Of a stretch of 64,000 nucleotides of DNA, positions 1 to 10,286 are shown one piece after another. The notes under the pieces are model-generated. The model had not been told where the DNA came from. It ran no database searches and saw only the letters and a program-made list of their open reading frames with translations. Both the position numbers and the translations under genes were made by a program. The stretch comes from Streptomyces sp. NBC_01217 (lineage in GTDB: Bacteria > Actinomycetota > Actinomycetes > Streptomycetales > Streptomycetaceae). Within the stretch, counting starts at the first letter, position 1; every line of letters begins with the position of its first letter. Location of the stretch: positions 2,418,001 through 2,482,000 of the forward strand of contig NZ_CP108538.1 in the NCBI RefSeq assembly GCF_035994185.1. The letters are read 5' to 3'.

Positions 1-2
1 CG

Positions 3-335
3 GACACCGCGTTGCGCGAGCGCTGTGCCGACGCGCTGATCGAGGCGGCCGGTGCGGCCGTGCCCGGCATACGGGAGCGGCTGCTCCACGCCGAGGTGCG
101 GACCCCTGCCGAGACGGAGGCCGAAACCGGCGCCGAGGGCGGCTCGGTGCCCGCGCCCGCACTGGCCGGGGCGGGGGGCGCGTATCTGCATCCGGGCAAT
201 CTCACCCGGCTGCCGGGGCTCTACGCCGCGGGCGGCTGGTCGCACCCGGGCGGCGGGCTCGCCCACGCGGGGATGTCCGGGGCGCTGGTCGCCGGACTGA
301 TCGTGGAGGGGGACGGGTTCCGCGGCTCCCAGTGA
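3..335 (+). CDS. Phytoene desaturase-family FAD oxidoreductase, C-terminal part
   Basis: This open frame runs in from the left edge of the window, so only about the last 110 residues are present. The C-terminal part GGAYLHPGN, then LPGLYAAGGWSHPGGG and HAGMSGALVAG, is the typical FAD-binding tail of phytoene desaturase/amine-oxidase-like flavoproteins, where the GG(W)xHPGGG turn closes over the flavin. A TTG at 12 could be read as a start, but the frame is open to position 3 and the family is about 500 residues long, so this is a truncated gene. Redox chemistry on an isoprenoid or similar lipid is the family expectation; the substrate cannot be told from this fragment. Confidence 0.8.
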   Translation, partial: DTALRERCADALIEAAGAAVPGIRERLLHAEVRTPAETEAETGAEGGSVPAPALAGAGGAYLHPGNLTRLPGLYAAGGWSHPGGGLAHAGMSGALVAGLIVEGDGFRGSQ

Positions 336-381
336 GCCGGATGCCACCGCCGGGCCGCGCCACCGGGGCGCCGGGCCGCCG

Positions 382-1356
382 TCAGTAGCGGTACTGCTGC
401 TCGTTGTAGCCGGGGTCGTAGCCGTTCGGGTACGGGGCAGGCTGTGCGGGCTGCTCCGGAGGCGCCGGTGGGTACTGCTCGCCCTCACGCTGCTGCGGCA
501 CCCACACACCGCCTGGCGGGGTCTCGGGGGCGTACTGCTGGGCATAGGGGTCGGCGGCGTACTGCTGCTGACCGCCGTAGCTGTCGTAGCCGTCGCCATA
601 GCTGTCGTACGCGGCGTACTGCTGCTGGCCGCCGGTGGTGCCGGTTCCGATGTACGGGTCGGAGTACGCGGCGTACTGCTGCTGGCCCGTGCCGTAGTCG
701 TACTGCCCGGCGAGGGGGTCCTGACCGGAGAAGGAATCCTGGCCGGAGAAAGAGTCCTGGCCGCCGTAGGAGCCCTGGGCGGCGTAAGGGTCCGGGGCCT
801 GCGCCGCGTACCCGGAGTCATCGGCGTAGGGGTCGTACGCGGCGTACTGCGGCTGCTGCTCGGCCTGCCGGCCCTGGTTCTGGTCCTGCTGCGGGGACTG
901 GTGGTCGCTGTAGATGCCGTACTGCCCGGTGTCGTCCGGCAGCGGCTCGGGCTCGTAGACCGCGGCCCGCGGTGCCGTGGCCTGCGGCCGCTGCGGGAGC
1001 GGCTCGTCGTACGTCGTCTCCGTCTCCAGGTCCGACACCTCAAGCGTGGGCTCGCGGCTGTCCCGGCCGTTCCCGCCCCGGCGGCGACGACTCTCGCCGG
1101 GGCTGCCCCCTATCGCCCAGCCGGTGGAGAAGCCGCGCCGGAAGGACAGCGTGACGTAGGTCTGACCGATCGCGAACGCGATCGTGCCGACGGCGATGAC
1201 GAAAACGGACGGCATCAGTACACCGACGACCACACAGCCGAAGCCCGCGAAGGCGAGCAGACGCCAGCGAAGGCGCGCCTTGTACTGCAGGAGCACCTCG
1301 CCGAGCAGCCACAGCGCGACGATTCCGAACGCGATGTAGAGGACCGTCCAGCCCAT
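382..1356 (-). CDS. Membrane protein with long Q/Y-rich repetitive cytoplasmic tail
   Basis: The 324-residue product has three predicted membrane segments in the first 70 residues (about 3-23, 33-52 and 54-72), a basic RRRRGGNGR linker near residue 90, then about 230 residues of low-complexity sequence rich in Gln, Tyr, Asp, Gly and Pro. Within the tail the units GGQQQYAA and GQDSFSGQD recur. The start is well supported by a TAGGAGGGGGC ribosome-binding site just upstream. I do not recognise a catalytic domain. It is transcribed with metF on the same strand upstream, but a 50 bp gap separates them. A structural or scaffold role at the membrane is only a guess. Confidence 0.8.
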   Translation of the reverse strand: MGWTVLYIAFGIVALWLLGEVLLQYKARLRWRLLAFAGFGCVVVGVLMPSVFVIAVGTIAFAIGQTYVTLSFRRGFSTGWAIGGSPGESRRRRGGNGRDSREPTLEVSDLETETTYDEPLPQRPQATAPRAAVYEPEPLPDDTGQYGIYSDHQSPQQDQNQGRQAEQQPQYAAYDPYADDSGYAAQAPDPYAAQGSYGGQDSFSGQDSFSGQDPLAGQYDYGTGQQQYAAYSDPYIGTGTTGGQQQYAAYDSYGDGYDSYGGQQQYAADPYAQQYAPETPPGGVWVPQQREGEQYPPAPPEQPAQPAPYPNGYDPGYNEQQYRY

Positions 1357-1406
1357 GCCCGCCCCCTCCTACGGCCACCGCCCCGGGTCGTGGCGGGTAC
1401 GGCCGG

Positions 1407-2324
1407 TCACGACTGCTTGTGCAGTCCGAGATTCTCGTAGATTTCGAGCGTCGCCGTCGAGTTGTTGAGCGTGATGAAGTGCAGTCCGGGCACACCCTCG
1501 GAGCGCAGCCTCGCGCAGAACTGCGTTGCGAAGTCGATGCCAATGGAGCGTACAGCGGCGGGATCGTCCTTGGCGGCGAGGATGCGTTCTTTCAGTGCGG
1601 AAGGGAAAGACGCGTTGCTGAGCTGCGCAAACCGGTCCAACTGCTTGACGCTGGTCAGCGGCATGACCTCGGGAATGATCGGGGTTTCGCAACCCGCAGC
1701 GACCACACGGTCACGCATCCGCAAATAGTCCTCCGGATTGAAGAACATCTGGGTGATCGCATAGTCGGCACCGGCGCGGCACTTGTCCACGAAATGCCGG
1801 ATGTCGGTGTCCCAGTCGGTCGAGCGCGGGTGCATCTCGGGAAATGCGGCGACGCCGACACAGAAATCGCCGGATTCCTTGATGAGCCGGACGAGATCGG
1901 CCGCGTACCGCACGCCCTGCGGGTGCTCGACCCACGCGCCCATCGGGTCGCCCGGCGGGTCTCCGCGCACGGCGAGGATGTTCCGGATCCCGGCGTCGGC
2001 GTACTGCCCGATCATGTTGCGCAGCTCGGCGACGGAGTGGTTGACCGCCGTGAGGTGGGCGACCGGGGTGAGCGTGGAGTCGGCGGCGATCTGCTGGGTG
2101 GCCTTGACCGTACCGGCACGGGTGGTGCCACCGGCCCCGTAGGTCACGGAGACGAAGCTCGGCCCCACCGCCTCGACGCGGCGCAGCGCGTTCCAGAGGT
2201 TCCGCTCGCCCTTCTCCGTCTTGGGCGCCCAGAACTCGAACGAGTACGAGGTCTTGCCGGTCGCGAGCATCTCACGCACTGTGCGCGCGTGATCTGTCCT
2301 GGTAGAAGGTGCGCCAAGGGCCAT
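1407..2324 (-). CDS. metF: Methylenetetrahydrofolate reductase
   Basis: The 305-residue protein matches the MTHFR TIM barrel. It reduces 5,10-methylene-THF to 5-methyl-THF, the methyl donor for methionine synthesis, using FAD and a reduced nicotinamide in the cytoplasm. Visible signatures are [12 protein letters not shown] near the N-terminus (the catalytic Glu region), [27 protein letters not shown] and [12 protein letters not shown]. Length is normal for a bacterial MetF. The ATG has no clear Shine-Dalgarno; a TAACCT box ends 6 nt before it, so the mRNA is probably leaderless. The region up to thiE is otherwise intergenic. Confidence 0.95.
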   Translation of the reverse strand: MALGAPSTRTDHARTVREMLATGKTSYSFEFWAPKTEKGERNLWNALRRVEAVGPSFVSVTYGAGGTTRAGTVKATQQIAADSTLTPVAHLTAVNHSVAELRNMIGQYADAGIRNILAVRGDPPGDPMGAWVEHPQGVRYAADLVRLIKESGDFCVGVAAFPEMHPRSTDWDTDIRHFVDKCRAGADYAITQMFFNPEDYLRMRDRVVAAGCETPIIPEVMPLTSVKQLDRFAQLSNASFPSALKERILAAKDDPAAVRSIGIDFATQFCARLRSEGVPGLHFITLNNSTATLEIYENLGLHKQS

Positions 2325-2330
2325 ACGGGC

Positions 2331-2336
2331 AGGTTA
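2331..2336 (-). promoter_or_regulatory. Putative -10 box of a leaderless metF transcript
   Basis: Read on the minus strand this is TAACCT, fitting the TANNNT actinobacterial -10 consensus. It ends 6 nt before the metF ATG, which places the transcription start at or next to the start codon. No convincing -35 is visible. Inference from spacing only. Confidence 0.5.
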
Positions 2337-2414
2337 ACCAGAGCGCGACGACGACAGGACCGCAGCAGCGGTAATTGCCCGAATTGACTGGTTGTTTGTC
2401 CACCCTTCGGACAC

Positions 2415-2455
2415 CCGGCCGAATCACACCGGCCGAATCACACCGGCCGGATCAG
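2415..2455. repeat. 14-bp tandem repeat overlapping the thiE stop codon
   Basis: The unit CCGGCCGAATCACA occurs twice in perfect tandem (2415-2428, 2429-2442), followed by a degenerate third copy starting CCGGCCGGATCA at 2443 that contains the thiE stop codon (complement of 2452-2454). Probably replication slippage in the thiE-metF intergenic region. Confidence 0.8.
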
Positions 2456-3105
2456 GCTCCGGCGCGCGCCCGGATCCGTCCGGCCAGCTCGGCGGTGGCC
2501 GCGGCCGGGTCGGTGGCCTCGGTGATCGCCCGTACGACGACCACCCGGCGCGCTCCGGCGTCCAGCACCTCGTCGAGGTTGCCCGCGTCGATCCCGCCGA
2601 TGGCGAACCACGGGCGCTGCTGTCCGAGCGAGGCGGCGTACCGCACGAGGTCCAGGCCCGGGGCGTGCCGGCCGGGCTTGGTCGGGGTGGGCCAGCAGGG
2701 GCCGGTGCAGAAGTAGTCCACCCCGGGCTCGGCGACGGCCGCGTCGACCTCGGACTCGGCGTGGGTGGAGCGGCCGATCACCACATCCTCGCCGATGACG
2801 GCGCGGGCGGCGGGGACCGGCAGGTCGCCCTGGCCGAGGTGCAGCACATCGGAGCCGATGGCGTGGGCGACATCGGCCCGGTCGTTCACCGCGAGAAGCC
2901 TGCCGTGCCGCTTGCAGGCTTCGGCGAAGACCGCCAGGTGTTCGAGCTCCTCGGCCGCTTCCATGCCCTTGTCGCGCAGCTGGACGATGTCCACCCCGGC
3001 GGCCAGGACGGCATCGAGGAACGCGGGGAGGTCGCCCTGGCGCTTGCGGGCGTCCGTGCACAGATAGAGCCGGGCGTCGGACAGCAGCGCGCGAGGCGTG
3101 GACAT
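2452..3105 (-). CDS. thiE: Thiamine-phosphate synthase
   Basis: The 217-residue protein joins the HMP-PP pyrimidine to the thiazole phosphate to give thiamine phosphate. It shows the family motifs VDIVQLRDK, the phosphate-binding [13 protein letters not shown], the pyrophosphate loop [13 protein letters not shown] and FAIGGID. The frame can be extended 40 residues upstream, but that extension is low complexity. The ATG at 3105 is preceded by a GGGGGGAA ribosome-binding site and gives the usual family length. It lies about 2 kb from thiO-thiS-thiG and points the other way, so it is a separate unit without its own visible TPP riboswitch. Confidence 0.93.
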   Translation of the reverse strand: MSTPRALLSDARLYLCTDARKRQGDLPAFLDAVLAAGVDIVQLRDKGMEAAEELEHLAVFAEACKRHGRLLAVNDRADVAHAIGSDVLHLGQGDLPVPAARAVIGEDVVIGRSTHAESEVDAAVAEPGVDYFCTGPCWPTPTKPGRHAPGLDLVRYAASLGQQRPWFAIGGIDAGNLDEVLDAGARRVVVVRAITEATDPAAATAELAGRIRARAGA

Positions 3106-3249
3106 GGTGCGGTTCCCCCCGGGAGAGCGTGGTGGAGCGGTTGTCGGTACGGCGCGGGGGTACGGGCCGCGCGGTGCTGCGCGGCCCGCACCCATGTACG
3201 GCATGTACGGCCTGTGGTCGTTCACGGCCCGTGGTTACGGGTCCGTGGT

Positions 3250-3615
3250 TCAGACGGCGAGCGCCTGGGCGCGGCGCTTCACCTCCGTGCCGCGATTCTC
3301 GCTCAGCGCCTGGGCAGGGGTGCCCGGCAGGGTCGGGTCGGGGGTGAAGAGCCATTCCAGCATCTCTTCGTCGGTGTAGCCGTCGTCCCTCAGGAGCGTC
3401 AGGGTGCCGGAGAGGCCCTTGACCACCTTGGTGCCGTCGATGAAGGCGGCGGGCACCTGGAGCGTCCGGTTCTCACCACGGCGTACGGCGATGAGCTGGC
3501 CCTCCTTGACCAGCTGGCGCACGCGCGTCACCTCGACATCGAGCATTTCCGCGATGTCGGGAAGGTGGAGCCAGGCAGGGACGAGAGCATCGATCTTTGC
3601 GTCAATCTCGGTCAC
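3250..3615 (-). CDS. Rv2175c-family DNA-binding protein
   Basis: This 121-residue protein has an N-terminal winged helix-turn-helix of the MerR/excisionase kind (LPDIAEMLDVEVTRVRQLVKEGQLIAVRR, about residues 18-47) and a C-terminal helical part with DDGYTDEEMLEWLF. That architecture and the location match Mycobacterium tuberculosis Rv2175c, a nucleoid-type DNA-binding protein phosphorylated by the neighbouring kinase PknL. Here a Ser/Thr kinase lies 4 kb away. The start is GTG with a weak upstream signal. Binding target unknown; phosphorylation by the nearby kinase is an inference from the mycobacterial pair. Confidence 0.8.
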   Translation of the reverse strand: MTEIDAKIDALVPAWLHLPDIAEMLDVEVTRVRQLVKEGQLIAVRRGENRTLQVPAAFIDGTKVVKGLSGTLTLLRDDGYTDEEMLEWLFTPDPTLPGTPAQALSENRGTEVKRRAQALAV

Positions 3616-3685
3616 AGGGACAAGCGTGCCATCCCGGACCGACAGTCGGTAGCCGGGCCGACCGTACGGGGGTCGGGGTACGCCG

Positions 3686-4939
3686 TCAGAGCGCTGCCGA
3701 CTTCAGCGGTACGGAGGGGTCGGCGGCCCGCGCCCCGTCGAGCCGCGCCCCCGCCTCGATGAGCTTGCGCCCCTGTGCCAGATCGCGCGGCCGGCCGACT
3801 GCGAGGACCGCGACCAGGACGCCGTCGCGCAGCCAGCACACCGACCAGGAGGGGCCCGCGGGATCGCCGCGCCACAGCAGGATGTCGGCGCTCGTGTGGT
3901 GGCCCGCGTACTGCACGAACCGGCCGAACTGCTCGGACCAGAAGTACGGCACGGGGTCGTACGTCCGTGGCGCCGGGCCGTCCTCGGCCCCCGCGCCGAT
4001 GATGTTGGCGGCGGCGGTCCGCGGGCCCTGGAGGGCGTTGTCCCAGTGGTGGACGAGAAGGCGTTCGCCGTACCTGGCGGACGGGAACGAGGCGCAGTCG
4101 CCGACGGCGTACACATCGGGCAGCGAGGTGCGCAGGGTCCCGTCGGCGGTCACCGATCCGTCGGGGCCGAGCGCGATGCCGGAGCCGGCCAGCCAGCTCG
4201 TGGCGGGCCGTGCGCCGATTCCGACGACGACCGCTCCGGCGGAAATCGTGCGGCCGTCCGCGAGGATCACCCTGCCCGGTTCGACGCGGTCGACCCTTGC
4301 TCCGGTGAGGAGTTCGGCGCCGGTCTCGGCGTACCAGGCGGTCATCGGGGCGGCGACCTCGGCGGGCAGCACGCCCGCGAGGGGCCGGTCGGCGGCCTCG
4401 ACGACGGTGACCGCGCAGCCCGCGGCGCGGGCCGCGGTGGCGAACTCGGCGCCGATCCAGCCCGCACCGACGACCACGACGCCGTGCTGTGCATCGAGGA
4501 CGGGCCGCAGCCGTGCCGCGTCGTCGAGGGTGCGCAGCAGATGGACGCCTGGAACGCCCTCGGCGCCCGGCAGGACGACCGGTTCGGCGCCGGTCGCGAT
4601 CACCAGGACGTCGTAGGGAAGGGGTCCTGACTCGGTGTCCAGTTCATGCGCGTCCGCCCGCACACCGGTGACTTCGCGGCCCAGTCGCAGATCGATGTCC
4701 AGCGCCTCGAAGTCGACGTCGAAGGCGGAGTCCTCGGCCTTGCCGAGCAGCACCGCCTTGGACAGCGGGGGCCGGTCGTAGGGCTGGTGCGGTTCGGCGC
4801 CGATCAGCACGACGGGGCCGGTGAAGCCCTGCTCCCGCAGGGCCACCGCCGTCTGCACGCCGGCCATGCCCGCGCCGACGATGACGACGCGGCGTCCTGC
4901 CCGCCGGTCCGGCTGCTCTGACTGCTGCTGCTCACTCAC
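3686..4939 (-). CDS. FAD-dependent NAD(P)H:ferredoxin/rubredoxin reductase-type oxidoreductase
   Basis: The 417-residue protein is a two-dinucleotide-fold flavoprotein. The FAD motif VVIVGAGMAGVQTA is at about residues 18-31, the NAD motif VVVVGAGWIGAEFA near 150, and a second FAD contact VYAVGDCASF near 275. The C-terminal domain resembles the reductase C domain of ferredoxin reductases of multicomponent oxygenase systems (BphA4/CamA type). The redox-active CxxC of disulfide reductases is absent, which fits an electron-transfer reductase. No ferredoxin gene adjoins it, so the partner is unknown. The start is GTG, 6 nt after TAAGGT. Confidence 0.88.
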   Translation of the reverse strand: MSEQQQSEQPDRRAGRRVVIVGAGMAGVQTAVALREQGFTGPVVLIGAEPHQPYDRPPLSKAVLLGKAEDSAFDVDFEALDIDLRLGREVTGVRADAHELDTESGPLPYDVLVIATGAEPVVLPGAEGVPGVHLLRTLDDAARLRPVLDAQHGVVVVGAGWIGAEFATAARAAGCAVTVVEAADRPLAGVLPAEVAAPMTAWYAETGAELLTGARVDRVEPGRVILADGRTISAGAVVVGIGARPATSWLAGSGIALGPDGSVTADGTLRTSLPDVYAVGDCASFPSARYGERLLVHHWDNALQGPRTAAANIIGAGAEDGPAPRTYDPVPYFWSEQFGRFVQYAGHHTSADILLWRGDPAGPSWSVCWLRDGVLVAVLAVGRPRDLAQGRKLIEAGARLDGARAADPSVPLKSAAL

Positions 4940-4945
4940 CCGTAC

Positions 4946-4951
4946 ACCTTA
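4946..4951 (-). promoter_or_regulatory. Putative -10 box of a leaderless oxidoreductase transcript
   Basis: Minus-strand TAAGGT ends 6 nt before the GTG at 4939, and no Shine-Dalgarno lies between them. This suggests transcription starts at the start codon. Confidence 0.5.
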
Positions 4952-5040
4952 AGCACCTGACGAAACGTCAGGAAAGGGGGAGGTCTTCTGCGGGGGCGGC
5001 GACGGGGGCCGCTCCCTTACTGGGGCCGGGGGACGGGGTT

Positions 5041-5046
5041 TAGGGT
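5041..5046 (+). promoter_or_regulatory. Putative -10 box of the thiOSG operon
   Basis: TAGGGT within TTTAGGGT fits TANNNT and lies about 12-17 nt before the start of the TPP riboswitch, the right place for its promoter. Confidence 0.5.
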
Positions 5047-5057
5047 GGCCGACGTAA

Positions 5058-5156
5058 GGCACTCGCGGGAGCCCGGACGCACCGGGCTGAGAGGGAGGCT
5101 GGGGCGGCCTCCGACCGTACGAACCTGATCCGGGTCATGCCGGCGAAGGGAGGGGC
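5058..5156 (+). ncRNA. TPP (THI-element) riboswitch
   Basis: The region carries the conserved thi-box blocks in order: CGGGAGCCC, then CTGAGAGGG (5087-5095), a variable hairpin, GACCGTACGAACCTGATC, the CCGGGTCATGCCGGCG block and a closing GAAGGGAGGGG. These are the pyrimidine- and pyrophosphate-sensing parts of the TPP aptamer. The 3' end GAAGGGAGGGG also contains the likely Shine-Dalgarno of thiO, whose ATG is at 5166. TPP binding would therefore most simply occlude the ribosome-binding site. Downstream genes make the thiazole moiety, as expected for feedback control by thiamine pyrophosphate. Confidence 0.95.
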
Positions 5157-5165
5157 TGGACGCCC

Positions 5166-6346
5166 ATGCGTTCTTCTCGCAACGGAAGAGGATCCGACGT
5201 CCTGGTCATCGGGGGCGGGATCATCGGTCTGGTGACCGCCTGGCGGGCCGCGCAACGCGGACTGCGCACCGCGGTCGTCGATCCCGAACCGGGCGGCGGC
5301 GCCGCCCGGGTGGCGGCAGGCATGCTGGCCGCCGTCACCGAACTCCACTACGGCGAACAGACGCTGCTGGGCCTCAACGTCGCCTCCGCCGCCCGCTATC
5401 CGGCCTTCGTGGCCGAGCTGGAGGCGGCGAGCGGACAGGAGACCGGGTTTCGCGCCTGCGGCACGCTGGCCGTCGCACTGGACTCCGACGACCGCGCCCA
5501 TCTGCGCGAACTCCACGCCCTGCAGCAGCGTTCGGGCCTGGAGTCGGAGTGGCTCACCGGCCGCGAATGCCGCCGCCTGGAGCCGATGCTCGCGCCGGGC
5601 GTGCGCGGTGGTCTGCGGGTCGACGGCGACCACCAGATCGACCCCCGCCGACTGGCCTCCGCACTGCTGACCGCCTGCGAGCGGGCCGGGGTGGTCTTCC
5701 ACCGCGACTGGGTGGAGCGTCTGACGGTGCTGCGCGACCGGGCCGCCGGAGCCGTGCTCGCCGGGGGTACGCCACTGGCCGCCGACCAGGTCGTGCTCGC
5801 CGCGGGCAGCCTCAGCGGCCGCCTGCCGGGACTGCCGGACGAGGTCGTACCGCCGGTCCGGCCGGTGAAGGGACAGGTGCTGCGGCTGACCGTGCCCGCC
5901 GCGTACGCGCCCTTCCTCACCCGGACGGTCCGGGCCGTGGTCCGGGGCAGCCATGTCTATCTCGTACCCCGTGAGAACGGCGAACTGGTCGTCGGCGCCA
6001 CCAGCGAGGAAATGGGCTGGGACACCACCGTCACCGCGGGCGGCGTCTACGAGCTGCTGCGGGACGCCCACGAGCTGGTGCCCGGCATCACCGAACTGCC
6101 GCTCACCGAGACCTGCGCCGGTCTGCGCCCCGCCTCCCCCGACAACGCCCCGCTGCTCGGCCCCACCGCCCTGCCCGGCCTCCATCTCGCCACCGGCCAC
6201 CACCGCAACGGGGTGCTGCTGACCCCCATCACCGGTGATGTCATGGCGGAGCTCCTGACCGGCGGCGAGCTGCCCGAGGTGGCCCGCCCCTTCACCCCGC
6301 ACCGTTTCCCGTCCGCCGCCGTCTCCGTACGTCAGGAGCAGCCCGC

Positions 6347-6350
<4 letters not shown>
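5166..6350 (+). CDS. thiO: Glycine oxidase ThiO
   Basis: The 394-residue flavoprotein oxidises glycine to the imine (dehydroglycine) that ThiG uses to build the thiazole ring of thiamine in aerobes. The N-terminal FAD-binding motif VLVIGGGIIGLVTAWRAAQR is at about residues 12-31. The C-terminal part has the D-amino-acid-oxidase features ETCAGLRPASPDNAPLLGP and HHRNGVLLTP. The gene follows the TPP riboswitch directly and overlaps thiS by 4 bp (ATGA), so translation is probably coupled. The use of ThiO means the radical enzyme ThiH is not needed. Confidence 0.95.
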
Positions 6351-7362
<1,012 letters not shown>

Positions 7363-7489
7363 ACCCGCAGGGACCCGCGGGAGTCACCGGCACCGCCGGG
7401 ACGCCGTGGCGCGCATGTCCCTGTCACGGCTCGGCTGCAGTACGGCCCCGGCTCGGCCCCGGCCCGTGAGCGGTGTCCGTGGCGGCTCG

Positions 7490-7495
7490 TAGACT
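7490..7495 (+). promoter_or_regulatory. Putative -10 box of a leaderless kinase transcript
   Basis: TAGACT ends 7 nt before the GTG at 7503, with no Shine-Dalgarno in between. It supports the internal GTG over the longer frame that starts at 7473. Confidence 0.5.
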
Positions 7496-7502
7496 CGCTT
7501 GC

Positions 7503-9419
7503 GTGGATACGACCCTCCAGGACCCTCTCGTCGGGCAGCTGCTCGACGGCCGCTACCGCGTCGATGCCCGCATCGCCGTGGGCGGCATGGCCACGGTCTA
7601 CCGGGCCGTGGACACCCGGCTCGACCGGGTGCTCGCCCTCAAGGTGATGCACCCGGCGCTCGCCACCGACGCCTCGTTCGTCGAGCGCTTCATCCGCGAG
7701 GCCAAGTCCGTGGCCGGGCTCGCGCACCCCAATGTCGTCGCGGTGTTCGACCAGGGCGCCCAGGGACAGTACGTCTACCTCGCGATGGAGTACGTGGCGG
7801 GCTGCACCCTGCGCGACGTACTGCGCGAGCGCGGCGCCCTGCAGCCGAGAGCCGCACTGGACATCCTGGAGCCGGTCCTCGCCGCCCTCGGCGCCGCGCA
7901 CCGGGCGGGCTTCGTGCACCGCGACATGAAGCCGGAGAACGTCCTGATAGGGGACGACGGCCGGGTCAAGGTCGCCGACTTCGGTCTCGTAAGGGCCGTG
8001 GGCGCCGTCACCAACACCACCGGGTCCGTCCTCGGCACCGTCTCCTATCTCGCCCCCGAGCAGATAGAGCACGGCACCGCGGACACCCGCACCGATGTGT
8101 ACGCCTGCGGTGTCGTCCTGTACGAAATGCTGACCGGCTCCAAGCCGCACGCCGGTGACACCCCCGCCCAGGTCATCTACCAGCACCTCAACGAGGACGT
8201 CCCGGCCCCGTCGGCCGCCGTCCCGGGGCTCCCGGCCGGGCTGGACGGCCTGGTGGCGAGCGCCACCGCCCGTAACCCCGAGGTCCGTCCGTTCGACGCG
8301 GTGGCGCTGCTCGCCGAGACCCGCCAGGCCCGCTCCGGCCTCACCGACGCCCAGCTGGACGCCGTACCGCCGCAGGCCCTCGCCGAGGTGCACGACGCCG
8401 CCGAGGACCGCACGAGCGTGATCCCGCGGCTGCTCCCGGCCGACCAGGGCGTCTCCCATCACACCAGCCGGCTGGAGATGCCCCCGCCGGCGCCGCCGCG
8501 GCCCGCGCCGCACGGCCCGCGCGGCCGGGGTCCGAGCCGTTCCGTCATCGCGGTGGTCGTCGCCGTGCTGCTGGCGCTGGGGATCGGCACCGGTGTCTGG
8601 TACATCAACTCCGGGCAGTTCACCCGGGTCCCCTCGCTGCTCGGCCAGACCGAGAAGACCGCCCAGCAGCGGCTCTCGGACGCCGGCCTGGAACTGAAGA
8701 GCGTCAATCGGGCCTACAGCGACACGGTGGAGCGCGGCAAGGTCATCAGCAGCGACCCCGAATCCGGCGCCCGCATCCGGGGGAACGACGCGGTCACGCT
8801 GGTCGTCTCGCGCGGCCCCGAGATCGTGAAGGTGCCCGATGTCCAGGACCTCTCGCTCGGTGATGCCAGACGTGCGCTGAAGGAGGCGGGCCTGGTGCCC
8901 GGGATGGTCACCAAGGAATTCAGCCAGGAGACGGGACGCGGCGAGGTGATCCGTACGGACCCCGTGGCGGGCACCGAGCGCCACCCCGACTCCGCGGTCG
9001 CCCTCGTCGTCAGCAAGGGTGCCCCGGTCGACGTCCCCGATGTCACCGGTCTGTCCGTCGAGGACGCCACCGCCGCACTGCAGGAGGAAGGGCTGAAGGC
9101 CGAGATACTGCCCGGCCGGGTCAACTCCCCCGAGGACGCGGGCGACGTCGCCCGGCAGTCGCCGGGCCACGGCAGCCAGGCCGCGGAGGGCGACACCATC
9201 ACGCTCACGGTCTCCAAGGGACCACGGATGATCGACGTCCCGGACGTCATCGGGAAGGACGTCGACGAGGCCACGAGCGAGCTGGAGAACGCGGGCTTCG
9301 AGGTCAAGGTCGACCGCCCGTTCCTCTCCTTCGGCGACACCATCGACAGCCAGTCCGTCGACGGCGGCAAGCAGGCCCCCGAGGGCAGCACCATCACCAT
9401 CAAGACCAAGGGACTCTAG
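7503..9419 (+). CDS. PASTA-domain transmembrane Ser/Thr protein kinase
   Basis: The 638-residue product is a PknB/Stk-type receptor kinase. The cytoplasmic kinase domain (about 18-275) has the glycine loop IAVGGMATVYRA, the catalytic lysine in LALKVMH, HRDMKPEN, the DFG in VADFGLVRA and APEQ. A proline-rich linker leads to one membrane helix (about 345-367) and four extracellular PASTA repeats (from about 374, 441, 508 and 576), each starting VPxxxG/VPDV. PASTA domains sense peptidoglycan fragments or lipid II, so the kinase probably couples wall state to growth. The Rv2175c-like protein nearby is a candidate substrate. The GTG at 7503 is chosen because TAGACT lies 7 nt upstream. Confidence 0.93.
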   Translation: MDTTLQDPLVGQLLDGRYRVDARIAVGGMATVYRAVDTRLDRVLALKVMHPALATDASFVERFIREAKSVAGLAHPNVVAVFDQGAQGQYVYLAMEYVAGCTLRDVLRERGALQPRAALDILEPVLAALGAAHRAGFVHRDMKPENVLIGDDGRVKVADFGLVRAVGAVTNTTGSVLGTVSYLAPEQIEHGTADTRTDVYACGVVLYEMLTGSKPHAGDTPAQVIYQHLNEDVPAPSAAVPGLPAGLDGLVASATARNPEVRPFDAVALLAETRQARSGLTDAQLDAVPPQALAEVHDAAEDRTSVIPRLLPADQGVSHHTSRLEMPPPAPPRPAPHGPRGRGPSRSVIAVVVAVLLALGIGTGVWYINSGQFTRVPSLLGQTEKTAQQRLSDAGLELKSVNRAYSDTVERGKVISSDPESGARIRGNDAVTLVVSRGPEIVKVPDVQDLSLGDARRALKEAGLVPGMVTKEFSQETGRGEVIRTDPVAGTERHPDSAVALVVSKGAPVDVPDVTGLSVEDATAALQEEGLKAEILPGRVNSPEDAGDVARQSPGHGSQAAEGDTITLTVSKGPRMIDVPDVIGKDVDEATSELENAGFEVKVDRPFLSFGDTIDSQSVDGGKQAPEGSTITIKTKGL

Positions 9420-9425
9420 ATCCAC

Positions 9426-10283
9426 ATGCGCAACCCAGTCGGCGGCCATGTTCCCGTGGCCGGCGGCCTCGCCAAGGTCGGCCTCCCCTACGCCCGCGAG
9501 ATGGGGGCGGAGGCCGTCCAGGTCTTCGTCGCCAACCCGCGCGGCTGGGCGACACCGGCCGGGAATCCGGCGCAGGACGAACAGTTCCGTGCCGAGTGCG
9601 CCGCCGGTTCCATACCGGCGTACGTCCACGCCCCCTACCTGATCAACTTCGGTTCGCACACCGAGGCCACCGTCGAGAAGTCCGTGGAATCGCTGCGCCA
9701 CTCACTGCGCCGGGCGCGCGAGATCGGCGCGCTGGGCGTAGTGGTGCACACCGGATCGGCGACCGGCGGCCGGCCGCGCGAACAGGCCCTCGCGCAGGTA
9801 CGCACGCACATGCGGCCGCTCCTGGACGAACTGACGCATGACGACGACCCGTATCTGCTGCTGGAGTCGACCGCCGGACAAGGCTTCTCGCTCTGCTCGC
9901 GGACCTGGGACTTCGGCCCGTACTTCGAGGCGCTGGACGCCCACCCCAAGCTCGGCATCTGCCTCGACACCTGCCACATCTACGCGGCGGGCCATGACCT
10001 GACGGGCCCGGAGGGCATGCGGCAGACCCTGGACCTGCTGGTGGGCACGGTCGGCGAGGGACGGCTGAAACTGATCCATGCCAATGACTCCAAGGACGTG
10101 GCGGGAGCCCACAAGGACCGGCACGAGAACATCGGCGCCGGGCACATCGGCGAGGAACCGTTCCGGGAGCTGTTCGCGCATCCGGCGACCGCCGGTGTAC
10201 CGCTGATCATCGAGACGCCGGGCGGCAAGGAAGGCCATGCGGCGGACGTGGCCCGGCTGAAGGGGCTGCGACCCGCCCATTGA
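9426..10283 (+). CDS. nfo: Deoxyribonuclease IV (endonuclease IV)
   Basis: The 285-residue protein is a TIM-barrel AP endonuclease of the Nfo family that cuts 5' to abasic sites during base excision repair, using three zinc ions. Metal-ligand motifs are visible: VHAPYLINFGS, GVVVHTGS, LLLESTAGQG, GICLDTCHIYAAG, KLIHANDSKD, HENIGAGHIG and LIIETPGG. The ATG is 6 nt after the stop of the kinase gene, so the two are probably co-transcribed. Length is normal. Confidence 0.93.
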   Translation: MRNPVGGHVPVAGGLAKVGLPYAREMGAEAVQVFVANPRGWATPAGNPAQDEQFRAECAAGSIPAYVHAPYLINFGSHTEATVEKSVESLRHSLRRAREIGALGVVVHTGSATGGRPREQALAQVRTHMRPLLDELTHDDDPYLLLESTAGQGFSLCSRTWDFGPYFEALDAHPKLGICLDTCHIYAAGHDLTGPEGMRQTLDLLVGTVGEGRLKLIHANDSKDVAGAHKDRHENIGAGHIGEEPFRELFAHPATAGVPLIIETPGGKEGHAADVARLKGLRPAH

Positions 10284-10286
10284 GGA

